Source of the DNA: Pannonibacter indicus
Lineage (GTDB): Bacteria; Pseudomonadota; Alphaproteobacteria; Rhizobiales; Stappiaceae
Length of the DNA: 64,000 bases
Direction: 5' to 3'
Assembly (NCBI RefSeq): GCF_001418225.1
Contig: NZ_LIPT01000002.1
Location: forward strand, 549,126 to 613,125
In this document: piece by piece, positions 19,168-27,986 of the stretch
How positions within the stretch are numbered: the stretch's first letter is position 1
Layout: the number at the start of each line of letters is the position of its first letter
Notes under the pieces: model-generated
Databases searched by the model: none
What the model was told of the DNA's origin: nothing
Seen by the model: the letters and a program-made list of their open reading frames with translations, nothing else
Translations under genes and position numbers: made by a program

Positions 19168-19614
19168 ATGTCATCAGGATTGGAACGGGTGTTACCGCCG
19201 TCCGGTATCGTTCATGCCACCGAGCATAGCGATCAGCGCCGCCGCGAGCGGGAACACGAGCAGCACAACGACCAGCAGTCCGGCGAGCAGCCGTCTGGCG
19301 AGGGCTTTGAAGAGGCTCTGTCGGGCGAAGGCAATCTGCCGGCTGGCGCCGGTACCGGACCGCGAGGTGAGGAGCCGGCCGTTCTGGTCGAGACAAATCA
19401 GGAAGTCAGCCATACGCTGGATGGCATTGCCGCCTATAGGGCCGCTGCCGAACGGGCCATGCGCCAGCCGGCTGGGCCGCACAGCGCCCTTCCGGCCAGC
19501 CGCTCCCTGCCGCAGCGCGCCACCCGCGACCATCAGCCCCCCGCCGTCGTCCGCCACGCCTACGAGGACCACGGCGGCCAGATCGAGCATCACGCCGTCA
19601 ACGTAGCGACGTGA
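19168..19614 (+). CDS. Hypothetical small protein, uncertain
   Basis: This 148-residue frame is preceded by a perfect AGGAGG 5 bases before its ATG, and it converges on ftsY with a 29-base gap. The product is polar and looks largely disordered (RRREREHEQHNDQQSGEQ, later DGIAAYRAAAERAMRQ). I recognise no domain. The complementary strand (19593 to 19192) is also open and would encode a protein with one strong membrane helix near its C-terminus, but it lacks a ribosome-binding site. Base composition by codon position does not separate the two, so this is a preference rather than a firm call. Confidence 0.45.
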   Translation: MSSGLERVLPPSGIVHATEHSDQRRREREHEQHNDQQSGEQPSGEGFEEALSGEGNLPAGAGTGPRGEEPAVLVETNQEVSHTLDGIAAYRAAAERAMRQPAGPHSALPASRSLPQRATRDHQPPAVVRHAYEDHGGQIEHHAVNVAT

Positions 19615-19643
19615 GGGCCGCCGCCGCGTAGGTCTGCCGGTCC

Positions 19644-20885
19644 CTACCGCGCCAGTCCGGCAATCGCCTCGGCAAAGTCTTTGGCGGAGAAGGATTCGAG
19701 ATCGCCGATGCCTTCGCCGACGCCGATGAAATGCACTGGCAGTTTGTGCCTTGCGGCGATGGCGACGAGGATGCCGCCGCGGGCGGTGCCGTCCAGCTTG
19801 GTCATCACGAGGCCGGTGACGCCAGCCACCTTGCCGAAGATTTCCACCTGGTTCATGGCGTTCTGGCCCGTGGTGGCATCCAGCGTCAGGATCACGTCAT
19901 GCGGGGCATCGGGGATCTGCTTGCGGATGACGCGGACCACCTTTTCTAGTTCCGCCATCAGCTCGGCCTTGTTCTGCAGCCGGCCGGCCGTGTCGATCAG
20001 CAGCACGTCAACGCCCTTGTCCTTTGCCGCCTGCAGGGCATCAAAGGCAAGACCGGCGGCATCTGCGCCTGCTTCCCGGGCCACCACTTCGGCGCCTGTC
20101 CGCTGGCCCCAGATTTTCAGCTGTTCGACGGCAGCGGCGCGGAACGTGTCGCCCGCTGCCAGCATGACCGTCTTGCCTTCGGCGGAGAGTTTGGCTGCCA
20201 GCTTGCCGATGGTCGTGGTCTTGCCGGTGCCGTTGACGCCCACCATCAGCACCACATGCGGGCGGTGGCCCCGGTCAAGGTCCAGCGGGCGGGCAGCAGG
20301 CTCCAGCACCTTGCGCACTTCTTCTGCCAGAATCTTGCGGACTTCCTCCGGCGAGATTTCCTTGTCGAAGCGCCCTTCCGACAGGCGCTCCGTGATGGCG
20401 CCAGCCGTCTCGAGACCCAGATCCGCCTGAAGGAGAATGTCCTCCAGATCCTCCAGCATCCCCGCATCCAGCTTGCGCTTGGTGAAGATTGCCGAGATGC
20501 CTTCGGTCAGCGCGGAAGACGAGCGGGCAAGGCCCTTGCGCAGACGCTGGAACCAGGACAGCTTTTCCTGCGGCTCACTCATGGCAACCGGCGCAGGAAC
20601 GGGGACGGGAGCGGAGGGCGCAGCCTCTTCCGCCGGCTCATCCTCAAGCTCATCCACCAGTTCGGGTTCTGTTGCGGCGGTTGCCTCAGGTTCCGGCTGT
20701 TCTGCGGGAAGCGCCGATCCGGTAGCCATGTCTTCAGCGGCTTCCGGCTCAGCTTCAGGGGCTGGCGTGGCAGCTTCCTCTCCGGTCAGGAGTTCCGTTT
20801 CCGGCTTCAACTCTTCGGCAGCCGTGCCGGCGCTGTCCTTGCCGCCGAACAAACGGCCCAGAAAGCCGCGCTTCTTCTCGCTCAT
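19644..20885 (-). CDS. ftsY: Signal recognition particle receptor FtsY
   Basis: FtsY is the membrane-associated GTPase that receives SRP-ribosome complexes. The 413 residues begin with a basic [14 protein letters not shown], then an acidic Ala/Glu/Pro-rich A domain (about 20-110), then the N and G domains. GTPase motifs are [15 protein letters not shown] (G1), DTAGRLQNK (G3) and [10 protein letters not shown] (G4 and closing loop). Order with the upstream mtaB and dapF on the same strand (dapF-mtaB-ftsY) is one I recall from other Alphaproteobacteria, and the gap to mtaB is 33 bases. Confidence 0.97.
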   Translation of the reverse strand: MSEKKRGFLGRLFGGKDSAGTAAEELKPETELLTGEEAATPAPEAEPEAAEDMATGSALPAEQPEPEATAATEPELVDELEDEPAEEAAPSAPVPVPAPVAMSEPQEKLSWFQRLRKGLARSSSALTEGISAIFTKRKLDAGMLEDLEDILLQADLGLETAGAITERLSEGRFDKEISPEEVRKILAEEVRKVLEPAARPLDLDRGHRPHVVLMVGVNGTGKTTTIGKLAAKLSAEGKTVMLAAGDTFRAAAVEQLKIWGQRTGAEVVAREAGADAAGLAFDALQAAKDKGVDVLLIDTAGRLQNKAELMAELEKVVRVIRKQIPDAPHDVILTLDATTGQNAMNQVEIFGKVAGVTGLVMTKLDGTARGGILVAIAARHKLPVHFIGVGEGIGDLESFSAKDFAEAIAGLAR

Positions 20886-20918
20886 GAACCTGTCCTGCCG
20901 CTGAAGTCTGTCCCGCCC

Positions 20919-22187
20919 TCAGGCGGCCTGTGAAAGAAGCGCGCCGAGAAGATGGCGCCCGGTGTGCCCGGTGATGCGGGTTTCGATGATCTGCCCGGCC
21001 TCTCCGCCATCCACCTCGACCTGTGTGAACTGCTCGGTCCGCCCCAGCCCCTCGCGCTCCAGCAGAATGGGGCGCAGCCGGCCGACTTCGGCACTGAGAT
21101 GAGCCGCCAGCGCCGCCTCGCCCTTGAGGCGCAGCCGTGCGGCGCGCTCCTTGATGAGGCCCTTGGCCAGCTGCGGCATGCGCGCGGCCGGAGTGCCCGG
21201 ACGGGGGGAGAAGGGGAAGACATGCAGATGCGTCAACCCGCATTCATCGACGATGGCGAGCGTGTTGGCGAACATCTCTTCCGTCTCGGTCGGGAAACCG
21301 GCGATGATATCGGCACCGAAGACCACATCCGGGCGCAAGCGCCGCACCTCGCCGCAGAAGCGGATGGTGTCGGCCCTCAGGTGCCGACGCTTCATCCGCT
21401 TCAGGATCATGTCATCGCCCGCCTGCAGCGACAGGTGGAAATGCGGCATCAGCCGTTCGTCTTCGGCAATGACGCGCATCAGCTCGTCATCGGCCTCGAT
21501 GGAATCGATCGACGACAGCCTGAGCCGCTTCAGCTCCGGTACCAGCTTCAGGATCTTGGCGACAAGCGAGCCAAGGCGGGGCGTGCCGGGAAGATCCGAG
21601 CCATAGGACGTGATGTCTACCCCGGTGATGACAATTTCGCGGTAGCCGTTTTCCACGAGGCGGCGCACCTGATCGACGACGACGCCCATGGGCACGGAGC
21701 GCGAATTGCCCCGGCCGTAGGGGATGATGCAGAAGGTGCAGCGGTGGTCACAGCCGTTCTGCACCTGCACGAAGGCGCGGGCGCGGCCCTCCAGCCCGTC
21801 GATCAGGTGACCGGCGGTCTCGCGCACACTCATGATGTCGTTGACGCGCACCTTCTCGCTGGCATCAAGGCCGAACTGGGCGATGCGGCCATAGGAGGCG
21901 CGCTCCAGCTTTTCCGAGTTGCCCAGAACCAGATCCACTTCCTCCATTTCGGAGAACTTGGCCGTTTCGGTCTGGGCGGCGCAGCCGGTGACGATGATCT
22001 TGGCTTCCGGATTATCGCGGCGGGCCTTGCGCACGGCCTGACGCGCCTGACGCACCGCTTCGGAGGTGACCGCGCAGGTGTTGATCAGGATGGCATCCTT
22101 GAGGCCCGCAGCTTCCGCCTCGCGCTTCATCACTTCCGATTCATAGGAATTCAGCCGGCAGCCGAAGGTGACGACATCAATGCTCAC
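20919..22187 (-). CDS. mtaB: tRNA t6A37 methylthiotransferase MtaB-type
   Basis: MtaB adds a methylthio group to N6-threonylcarbamoyladenosine 37 of tRNA, giving ms2t6A. The 422 residues show the MiaB-family layout. An N-terminal UPF0004 domain has three cluster Cys (FGCRLN, INTCAV and VTGCAAQ), and the radical-SAM core has GCDHRCTFC. A C-terminal TRAM-like region follows (LEREGLGRTEQFTQVEVDG). The short TRAM and the start VVTFGCRLNSYESEVM fit MtaB rather than MiaB. Its start codon overlaps the dapF stop by four bases. Confidence 0.93.
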   Translation of the reverse strand: MSIDVVTFGCRLNSYESEVMKREAEAAGLKDAILINTCAVTSEAVRQARQAVRKARRDNPEAKIIVTGCAAQTETAKFSEMEEVDLVLGNSEKLERASYGRIAQFGLDASEKVRVNDIMSVRETAGHLIDGLEGRARAFVQVQNGCDHRCTFCIIPYGRGNSRSVPMGVVVDQVRRLVENGYREIVITGVDITSYGSDLPGTPRLGSLVAKILKLVPELKRLRLSSIDSIEADDELMRVIAEDERLMPHFHLSLQAGDDMILKRMKRRHLRADTIRFCGEVRRLRPDVVFGADIIAGFPTETEEMFANTLAIVDECGLTHLHVFPFSPRPGTPAARMPQLAKGLIKERAARLRLKGEAALAAHLSAEVGRLRPILLEREGLGRTEQFTQVEVDGGEAGQIIETRITGHTGRHLLGALLSQAA

Positions 22188-23104
22188 AGTGCGGTCTCCA
22201 TGGCGGGGGCAGCGGCTTCCAGCTCTGCATCCCCCGGTCCGGTGCGGGTGAAGGTCATGGCCTCGAAGTCCACTTCACCCTCGTATTCAACTTCCGTCAT
22301 GCCGGTCATCAGCACGTGATTGTCACTCTCGCGCCAGCTGATCGTCAGTGGCCCTCCCGGCAGATGCACGGTGGAAGTGCGGTCCGCGCGGTTGTCACGG
22401 GCGGCGGCCACGGCGGCGGCACAGGCGCCGGTGCCGCAGGCACGGGTGAGGCCTGCGCCACGCTCCCACACCCTCACGCGGATTTCCTTGCGGGAGATCA
22501 CCTGCGCCAGCGAAATGTTGGCCCCTTCCGGGAACAGCGGGTGATGCTCCAGCAGCGGGCCGATGCGGCCAAGGTCATAGGCCTCCACATCGGACACCCA
22601 GAAGACCGCATGCGGATTGCCCATGCTGACCACGGCAGGTGTGTGCAGGATGGGCTCATCAATCGGGCCGATCTGCAGTTCCACCGCGCGGGTGTCGGCA
22701 AATTCCTCGGCGAGCGGGATTTCGGTCCAGCCGAAGCGCGGCTCGCCCATATCGACGGTGACCGAACGCGGGCCGTCTTCTGCCTTGCGGGCCAGCAGCA
22801 ATCCGGCGCGGGTCTCGATGCTCACCGCATCAACGCCCTTTTCCTCCATCAGCAGGCGGCCAATGCAGCGGGTTGCGTTGCCGCAGGCAGAGACTTCCGA
22901 TCCGTCGCGGTTGTGAATGCGCATGAAGGCATCCGCCCCGGAAGGTGAGCGCTCGACGGTGATCATCTGGTCAAAGCCGATGCCGGACATACGGTCTCCC
23001 AGCGCGGCAATCACCTCCGGGCTCAGCCGCAGCGGTGCCTCGCGGGCATCCCAGACAACGAAATCGTTGCCAAGGCCATTCATCTTCAAAAACGGTCTGC
23101 GCAT
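22184..23104 (-). CDS. dapF: Diaminopimelate epimerase
   Basis: DapF interconverts LL- and meso-diaminopimelate for lysine and peptidoglycan synthesis. The 306-residue product has both catalytic cysteines, in SACGNATRC and TRACGTGACA, and the family start LKMNGLGNDFVVWD. I start at ATG 23104 (RRPFLKMNGLGNDF); the open frame continues upstream to 23245 through a Pro-rich stretch that is not family-like. It overlaps mtaB by four bases and leads the dapF-mtaB-ftsY run. Confidence 0.96.
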   Translation of the reverse strand: MRRPFLKMNGLGNDFVVWDAREAPLRLSPEVIAALGDRMSGIGFDQMITVERSPSGADAFMRIHNRDGSEVSACGNATRCIGRLLMEEKGVDAVSIETRAGLLLARKAEDGPRSVTVDMGEPRFGWTEIPLAEEFADTRAVELQIGPIDEPILHTPAVVSMGNPHAVFWVSDVEAYDLGRIGPLLEHHPLFPEGANISLAQVISRKEIRVRVWERGAGLTRACGTGACAAAVAAARDNRADRTSTVHLPGGPLTISWRESDNHVLMTGMTEVEYEGEVDFEAMTFTRTGPGDAELEAAAPAMETAL

Positions 23105-23251
23105 CGGCGCTGTGCCTGTCAGGTTCTGCAAGCCGGGTTGCAGAAGGTTTGTGCCGGGAGGTGCGGGATCACCGGACCCCGTTTTTCCCCTATATGGCGG
23201 AAATACCCGCGGATTGCCAGAGTTTCGACCTGGTGCTTCGCCCAACAGGGC

Positions 23252-23794
23252 TTAACGGCGGATCTCCATCACCGCGCCGGGTCGCAGGGCCTTCAGCAGG
23301 CGGCGCATGTGAGGTTCTGCCACCGCCACGCAGCCCTCGGTCGGCGTGTAGCCGGGCCGGGCGAGGTGAAAGAAGATGGCGCTGCCCTTGCCTTTCACGG
23401 CGGGGCTCAGGTTGTAATCCAGCACCACAACGATGTCATAGACCCCGTCCTGCCGCCACATCTTCTCGTGGCTGGCGGCAAAGGGCAGACGGACAGGGGC
23501 ATTGTAGCGCGGGTGGCGCGGATCGTCGCACCAGCCATCTTCCGGGCGCAGCGCCGTGACGGGCAGGGCCGTTTCCGGCCGCCGTCCCCGGTCGGGCCGG
23601 TAGAACACGTCCAGCACGGCAAAGCGGCCAACAGGCGTTGCGCCATCGCCTTCGCGCTTGCGCAGCGTGAGGCCCCCTTTGCCGAGAGCACAGGGCACGG
23701 TCAGGCTTCCCAGCGTCAGCGTGCCGCGTGAGGGATGGCCCGGCAGGGGACGCACGGTGAGGCGCTTGTCCGCAGAGGAGGCAGGAGAGGTCAT
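23252..23794 (-). CDS. YkuD-domain L,D-transpeptidase family protein
   Basis: This 180-residue protein belongs to the L,D-transpeptidase (YkuD) family, which cross-links or trims peptidoglycan with an active-site cysteine. The likely active site is the His in SAIFFHLARPGY followed by PTEGCVAVAEPHMRRLL; the usual S/T-x-G-C motif appears here as TEGC. Other family features are GGLTLRKREGDGATPVG and WCDDPRHPRYN. No signal peptide is visible from ATG 23794, which is unusual for a periplasmic enzyme; starts at 23809 or 23839 do not add one. The upstream region is shared with the divergent response-regulator gene. Confidence 0.8.
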   Translation of the reverse strand: MTSPASSADKRLTVRPLPGHPSRGTLTLGSLTVPCALGKGGLTLRKREGDGATPVGRFAVLDVFYRPDRGRRPETALPVTALRPEDGWCDDPRHPRYNAPVRLPFAASHEKMWRQDGVYDIVVVLDYNLSPAVKGKGSAIFFHLARPGYTPTEGCVAVAEPHMRRLLKALRPGAVMEIRR

Positions 23795-23841
23795 GGTCAG
23801 TCCCAATTGCATAACGTACCGTTGATCCAGTGCCATCAACC

Positions 23842-23901
23842 GGATGTAAAGTGGATGTGAAGCAGAATTGACGGCAGAGACTAAAAATCACGATGATTTT
23901 T
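23842..23901. promoter_or_regulatory. Tandem 11-bp repeats and hairpin upstream of the response regulator
   Basis: GGATGTAAAGT and GGATGTGAAGC (23842-23852 and 23853-23863) are head-to-tail repeats with the 11-bp spacing typical of OmpR/PhoB-type binding. They are followed by TTGACG (23868) and then a perfect 8-bp hairpin AAAAATCA/TGATTTTT (23883-23901). The set looks like an autoregulated promoter, with the hairpin in the leader or acting as an operator. Confidence 0.4.
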
Positions 23902-23986
23902 TCCCACCTATCCGTCATTGCATGAAAAGCACATAGGGGCTGCAACCGATCCGGCCAAAAATGCTGCAAGGGAACGAGGACTGCAA

Positions 23987-24670
23987 ATGAACGCACGCAC
24001 CATTCTCATCGTGGATGACGACAATGACCTGCGCGAGGCGCTGGTCGAGCAGTTCTCGCTCTATGACGAATTCACCACCCAGCAGGCCTCCACCGCCTCG
24101 GATGGCATTGCCGCTGCCAAGGCCGGGCAGGTTGATCTTCTGCTGATGGATGTGGGCCTGCCGGATCTGGACGGGCGCGAGGGGGTGAAGCTTCTGCGCA
24201 AGGCCGGATTCAAGGCGCCTGTGATCATGCTGACCGGGCATGACACGGACAGCGACACGATCCTGGGCCTTGAGGCCGGGGCCAACGATTATGTGCCCAA
24301 ACCCTTCAAGTTCGCCGTGCTGCTCGCCCGGGTGCGTGCCCATCTGCGCCAGCACGAGCAGAGCGAGGACGCGACCTTCACCATCGGCCGCTATTCCTTC
24401 CGCCCCGCTGCCAAGCTGATGGTGGATGACCGCGGCAGCAAGGTGCGGCTGACGGAAAAGGAAACCTCGATCCTGAAGTTCCTCTACCGGGCGGGCGAAC
24501 GGGCGGTAACCCGCGACGTGCTGCTGCATGAGGTCTGGGGCTATAATTCCGGTGTCACCACCCACACGCTGGAGACCCACATCTACCGTCTGCGGCAGAA
24601 AATCGAGCGTGACCCCTCCAATGCCGAGCTTCTGGTGACGGAAGCCGGTGGATATAAGCTTGTGCCGTGA
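23987..24670 (+). CDS. cenR: OmpR-family response regulator, CenR-like
   Basis: This two-component transcription factor has a receiver domain (residues about 4-118; acidic pocket VDDD, phospho-acceptor Asp in LLLMDVGLPDLDG, Lys in YVPKPFKF) and an OmpR winged helix (about 130-226; VRLTEKETSILKFLYRAG, ending THTLETHIYRLRQKIE). The sequence resembles CenR of Caulobacter and Rhizobium, an envelope regulator paired with CenK; from memory it is essential in Caulobacter. No kinase gene is adjacent. ATG 23987 has GAGGA 6 bases upstream. A cyclic-nucleotide-binding gene follows after 25 bases. Confidence 0.85.
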   Translation: MNARTILIVDDDNDLREALVEQFSLYDEFTTQQASTASDGIAAAKAGQVDLLLMDVGLPDLDGREGVKLLRKAGFKAPVIMLTGHDTDSDTILGLEAGANDYVPKPFKFAVLLARVRAHLRQHEQSEDATFTIGRYSFRPAAKLMVDDRGSKVRLTEKETSILKFLYRAGERAVTRDVLLHEVWGYNSGVTTHTLETHIYRLRQKIERDPSNAELLVTEAGGYKLVP

Positions 24671-24695
24671 GCCATTTGCGGCATAACACTGAGGC

Positions 24696-25196
24696 ATGAG
24701 CCTCGTTCAGGACATTGCGATTCTTCGGCAGATTCCCATGTTGTCGGATTTCTCCGACGACCAGTTGCGCCTGCTTGCCTTCAGCGCCGAGGGCATGGAC
24801 CTGATTTCAGGGTCCTTCGTCTTTGACGAGGGCGAGCGGGCCGATAGCGGCATCGTCATTGCCAAGGGCAATGTCAGCCTGCAGCGCAAGAGCACTCACG
24901 GCTTTCTGGAAGTCGAAATGGTAGGCCCCGGCGTGCTGCTGGGCGAAACCGCCATGCTGGTGGAAACCCGCCGCCCTGCCCGTGCGGTCTGCATCGGCCC
25001 GGTGCGCGTCATCCGCATCCGCCGGGCCCTGTTCAAGCGCATGGTGCAGGAGTTCCCCGAACTCGCCCGCCGCCTCTTCGACAGCTATGCCGCGCGTTTC
25101 CAGACCACCGTCGCCGGTCTCGCCCCCATCGGCGAGAAAATGGCTGAACTGAACACCATCATGGATGAGCTGAAGGCCCGCGTGAAAGGCGAATAG
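24696..25196 (+). CDS. Cyclic-nucleotide-binding domain protein without DNA-binding domain
   Basis: The 166 residues form one Crp-type cNMP-binding jelly roll: FVFDEGERADSGIVIAKGNVSL, GPGVLLGETAML (resembling the phosphate-binding cassette) and RRPARAVCIGPVRVIRI. A helical tail follows, with no helix-turn-helix. It probably senses or scaffolds rather than binds DNA. The invariant Arg of true cAMP sites is not clearly placed, so ligand binding is uncertain. It is the second gene after cenR, and the two may be co-transcribed and functionally linked. Confidence 0.75.
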   Translation: MSLVQDIAILRQIPMLSDFSDDQLRLLAFSAEGMDLISGSFVFDEGERADSGIVIAKGNVSLQRKSTHGFLEVEMVGPGVLLGETAMLVETRRPARAVCIGPVRVIRIRRALFKRMVQEFPELARRLFDSYAARFQTTVAGLAPIGEKMAELNTIMDELKARVKGE

Positions 25197-25200
25197 GCTT

Positions 25201-26091
25201 TCAGCGTTGCCGTCGCGCCGGTTGCGGCAGCAGCCTTGTGCTGATCAGCGGCAGCAGCGCGGTCAACAGGCCGGCCAGCACCACCCACCAGGACGGCCGG
25301 ATCTGCGCGGGCATGGTGAAGAGCTGCCAGTTGAAATTGGCGAGGAACACCCGCTCCGCCGGAACGCCCGTTGCAAGGTGATACCAGAGATATTCGATGC
25401 CCGCCGTCCCAAGGCCAGCCAAAAGGCCAAGCCCCGCCAGCACCAGAGGTGAGGCAAGCGGCAGTTTCAGGCGTGCGGCCCCCCGGTAGATCATCACCAG
25501 CAGGAACAGCCCCGTCAGCAGGGTGGCCTGGCTCACATCCGATTTGGATTGCAGGAAATAATGAAAGGCGGCCAGCGCAGCGGCCGGATAGACCAGCTTG
25601 TGCAGCCTGTGCCAGCGCGGCCCCATGCGGCGGATGGCGCCATCGGTGGAGGTCACTCCAAGCGCCACAAGTGCTGCCAGCGCGGCAAAGCCGATGGTGA
25701 GATAGAAGCGCAGCACGATTTCCGATGTGATGCGCCACAGGTCGAGATTTTCACGGATCACATAGAGCGTCAGGTGGGCGAGCCCGTAAGCCAGAGCCGT
25801 CAGGCCCAGCATGCGGCGGATGCCTGCCAGCTTGCCCCAGCCGGTGATGCGCCGCAGCGGCGAGACGGCCAGCGCTGCCACGAGAAAGCGCATGGCCCAG
25901 TCACCGCTGACAAAGACGAGCTGGCGCGCCGGTTCCGGCTGCACCAGCCCCATGGCGGCGCGGGTAAGATACCAGAGCGCCGGAGCGATGGCGATCAGGA
26001 AGACGGCAAGCTTCAGACCCGACAGGCGCCCCTGCCGGTCCGTCCAGGGCAGAAAAACTGCCACGGGGCGCAGGCCTGACACATTGGGCAT
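25201..26091 (-). CDS. msrQ: MsrQ-type haem-binding membrane subunit of methionine sulfoxide reductase
   Basis: MsrQ (YedZ) is a six-helix b-type haem protein that feeds electrons to the periplasmic molybdoenzyme MsrP, which repairs oxidised methionines. The 296 residues include a ferric-reductase-like membrane core with haem-ligand histidines in LAYGLAHLTLYVI, HRLHKLVYPAAALAAFHYF and, probably, EYLWYHLATG. No msrP gene lies beside it, although the two are usually an operon. It ends 4 bases from the cNMP-binding gene (convergent). Confidence 0.85.
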   Translation of the reverse strand: MPNVSGLRPVAVFLPWTDRQGRLSGLKLAVFLIAIAPALWYLTRAAMGLVQPEPARQLVFVSGDWAMRFLVAALAVSPLRRITGWGKLAGIRRMLGLTALAYGLAHLTLYVIRENLDLWRITSEIVLRFYLTIGFAALAALVALGVTSTDGAIRRMGPRWHRLHKLVYPAAALAAFHYFLQSKSDVSQATLLTGLFLLVMIYRGAARLKLPLASPLVLAGLGLLAGLGTAGIEYLWYHLATGVPAERVFLANFNWQLFTMPAQIRPSWWVVLAGLLTALLPLISTRLLPQPARRQR

Positions 26092-26199
26092 TTCGTCAAT
26101 CGCTCCGGAAAATCCTGATGCAGCCTTGTATCTCTTTACGAGATGCCTGCGTTTCAGGATTTTTCAAGCCTGCGTGAAAGATGCAGGGACTGCAAGACA

Positions 26200-26225
26200 A
26201 AAGGCCGCCCTTGCGGACGGCCTTT
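26200..26225 (-). terminator. Intrinsic terminator downstream of leuD
   Basis: AAAGGCCG/CGGCCTTT arms (26200-26207, 26218-26225) enclose a small CCC-TTGC-GGA tip. On the minus strand the stem is followed by TTTTGTCTT, 45 bases past the leuD stop. Confidence 0.85.
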
Positions 26226-26269
26226 GTTCAGCTTGCTCTGCGTTGCGGGCCATCAGGCTCCGGACATGC

Positions 26270-26875
26270 TTAAGCCCACGGGCGGCTTTCGGCGGTGGCG
26301 CATTCGAAACGGTCGATCGACGTGGCCTTCTCCAGGGTCAGGCCGATGTCGTCGAGGCCGTTCATCAGGCAGTGCTTGCGGAAGGGATCGATCTCGAAGG
26401 AGATGACGCCGCCATCCGGGCCGCGGATTTCCTGGGCCTCCAGATCCACCGTCAGGGTGGAGTTGGCGCCGCGCGAAGCGTCATCCAGCAGCTTGTCCAG
26501 CTCTTCGCGGGTGACCACGACCGGCAGGATGCCGTTCTTGAAGCAGTTGTTGTAGAAAATGTCGGCGAAGCTGGTGGAAATCACACAGCGGATGCCGAAA
26601 TCGAGCAGTGCCCAGGGAGCATGCTCGCGCGAGGAGCCGCAGCCGAAGTTGTCGCCTGCCACAAGGATCGTCGCACCCTTGTAGGCCGGCTTGTTCAGCA
26701 CGAATTCGGCGTTGTCCGAACCATCCTCGTTGTAGCGCAGTTCCGAGAACAGCGCGGTGCCAAGGCCGGTGCGCTTGATCGTCTTCAGATACTGCTTCGG
26801 GATGATCATGTCGGTGTCGATGTTGATGATCGGCAGGGGCGCCGCAACACCGGTGAGGGAGGTGAACTTCTGCAA
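26270..26875 (-). CDS. leuD: 3-isopropylmalate dehydratase small subunit
   Basis: LeuD is the small (swivel-domain) subunit of isopropylmalate isomerase in leucine synthesis; it pairs with LeuC, which is not in this window. The 201 residues are standard. [17 protein letters not shown] and [16 protein letters not shown] carry the substrate-binding residues, and [17 protein letters not shown] follows. It lies 57 bases downstream of argC on the same strand and may share its transcript. A clear terminator follows. Confidence 0.97.
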   Translation of the reverse strand: MQKFTSLTGVAAPLPIINIDTDMIIPKQYLKTIKRTGLGTALFSELRYNEDGSDNAEFVLNKPAYKGATILVAGDNFGCGSSREHAPWALLDFGIRCVISTSFADIFYNNCFKNGILPVVVTREELDKLLDDASRGANSTLTVDLEAQEIRGPDGGVISFEIDPFRKHCLMNGLDDIGLTLEKATSIDRFECATAESRPWA

Positions 26876-26932
26876 GGCGGTCTCTCCAAGGGCTCTCTGA
26901 ATTGTCTTTGTTGTTCTTGTGCCCTGCCGCGC

Positions 26933-27883
26933 TCAGGCGGCCAGGCTTTCTGCCGGGTCTGCGCCCAGCATGATGTTGAGGTTCTGGACGGCAGCGCCCG
27001 AGGCGCCCTTGCCCAGATTGTCATAGACGGCGATGACAACGGCCTGCGCACGGGCGTCATTGGCAAAGACATAGACGCGCATCATGTTGGTGCCGTTGAG
27101 GGCCTGCGGGTTCAGCTCCGACGCCCTGTCGAGCGGCGACAGCGGCGCGACTTCGACGAAACCCTTCGCCTGACCGGCAAAGTGATCGGCAATGGCCGCA
27201 TGCAGCTCAGCGCCCGTGGGCACCTTCGGCAGGCGCGCCAGATTGAGCGGCACGCTGGTGATCATCCCCTTGTAGTAGTTGCCGACCGCCGGAACGAACA
27301 GCGGCGCATCGGCAAGGCCCGAATAGGTCTTCATCTCCGGCAGGTGCTTGTGGCCAAGTGCCAGGCCATAGGGCAGGAACACGTTGGCCGCATCGCCCTG
27401 TGCCTCATAGCTGGCAATCATCGACTTGCCGCCGCCGGAATAGCCGGAGATGCCGTTGACCGTGACGGGGAAATCCGCCGGAACGAGCCCTGCGGCCACC
27501 AGCGGGCGCAGCGCGGCAATGACGCCCTGCGGCCAGCAGCCGGGATTGGAGACAAAGCGGGCGGCGGCAATCGCCGCGCTCTGGCCCTTGTCCATCTCGG
27601 CAAAGCCGTAGGTCCAGCCGTCTGCCACGCGATAGGCGGTGGAGGCGTCGATGACGCGGGTGGTGCCGTTGGTGATCAGCGACACGCTTTCCTTCGCTGC
27701 ATCGTCGGGCAGGCAGAGGATGGCCACATCGGCGCTGTTCAGCATGTCCGCGCGGGCGGACATGTCCTTGCGCTGCTCCGGGGCGATGGACAGCAGCTCG
27801 ATGTCGCGGCGCACGGCGAGGCGCTCGCGGATCTGCAGACCCGTCGTGCCGGCTTCGCCATCAATGAAAATCCGCGCCACCAT
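26933..27883 (-). CDS. argC: N-acetyl-gamma-glutamyl-phosphate reductase, type II
   Basis: ArgC reduces N-acetylglutamyl phosphate to the semialdehyde in arginine synthesis. The 316-residue length and GEAGTTGLQIRERL nucleotide-binding start mark the shorter type II family found in Alphaproteobacteria. The catalytic Cys is in VSNPGCWPQG and the active-site His in LGHKHLPEM. Its upstream neighbour on the same strand is a decayed AhpD-like gene, so argC probably has its own promoter in the 103-base gap. Confidence 0.96.
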   Translation of the reverse strand: MVARIFIDGEAGTTGLQIRERLAVRRDIELLSIAPEQRKDMSARADMLNSADVAILCLPDDAAKESVSLITNGTTRVIDASTAYRVADGWTYGFAEMDKGQSAAIAAARFVSNPGCWPQGVIAALRPLVAAGLVPADFPVTVNGISGYSGGGKSMIASYEAQGDAANVFLPYGLALGHKHLPEMKTYSGLADAPLFVPAVGNYYKGMITSVPLNLARLPKVPTGAELHAAIADHFAGQAKGFVEVAPLSPLDRASELNPQALNGTNMMRVYVFANDARAQAVVIAVYDNLGKGASGAAVQNLNIMLGADPAESLAA

Positions 27884-27986
27884 TGCGCCCGCTCCCTCAT
27901 TTGCAAGGACATAAGAATGGAGCGGGTTTTACACACATTCCGCCAGCCTGTCACGGGCAAGCGGGGTCTGGCCGCTGTCGGCGTTC

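Noticed and set aside
19192..19593. Minus-strand frame with one membrane helix downstream of ftsY
   Set aside because: No ribosome-binding site. The overlapping plus-strand frame has a perfect one, so I listed that instead; the choice is not certain.
23883..23901. Terminator upstream of cenR
   Set aside because: The hairpin has a T-run, but no gene on the plus strand ends before it, so an operator or leader role is more sensible.
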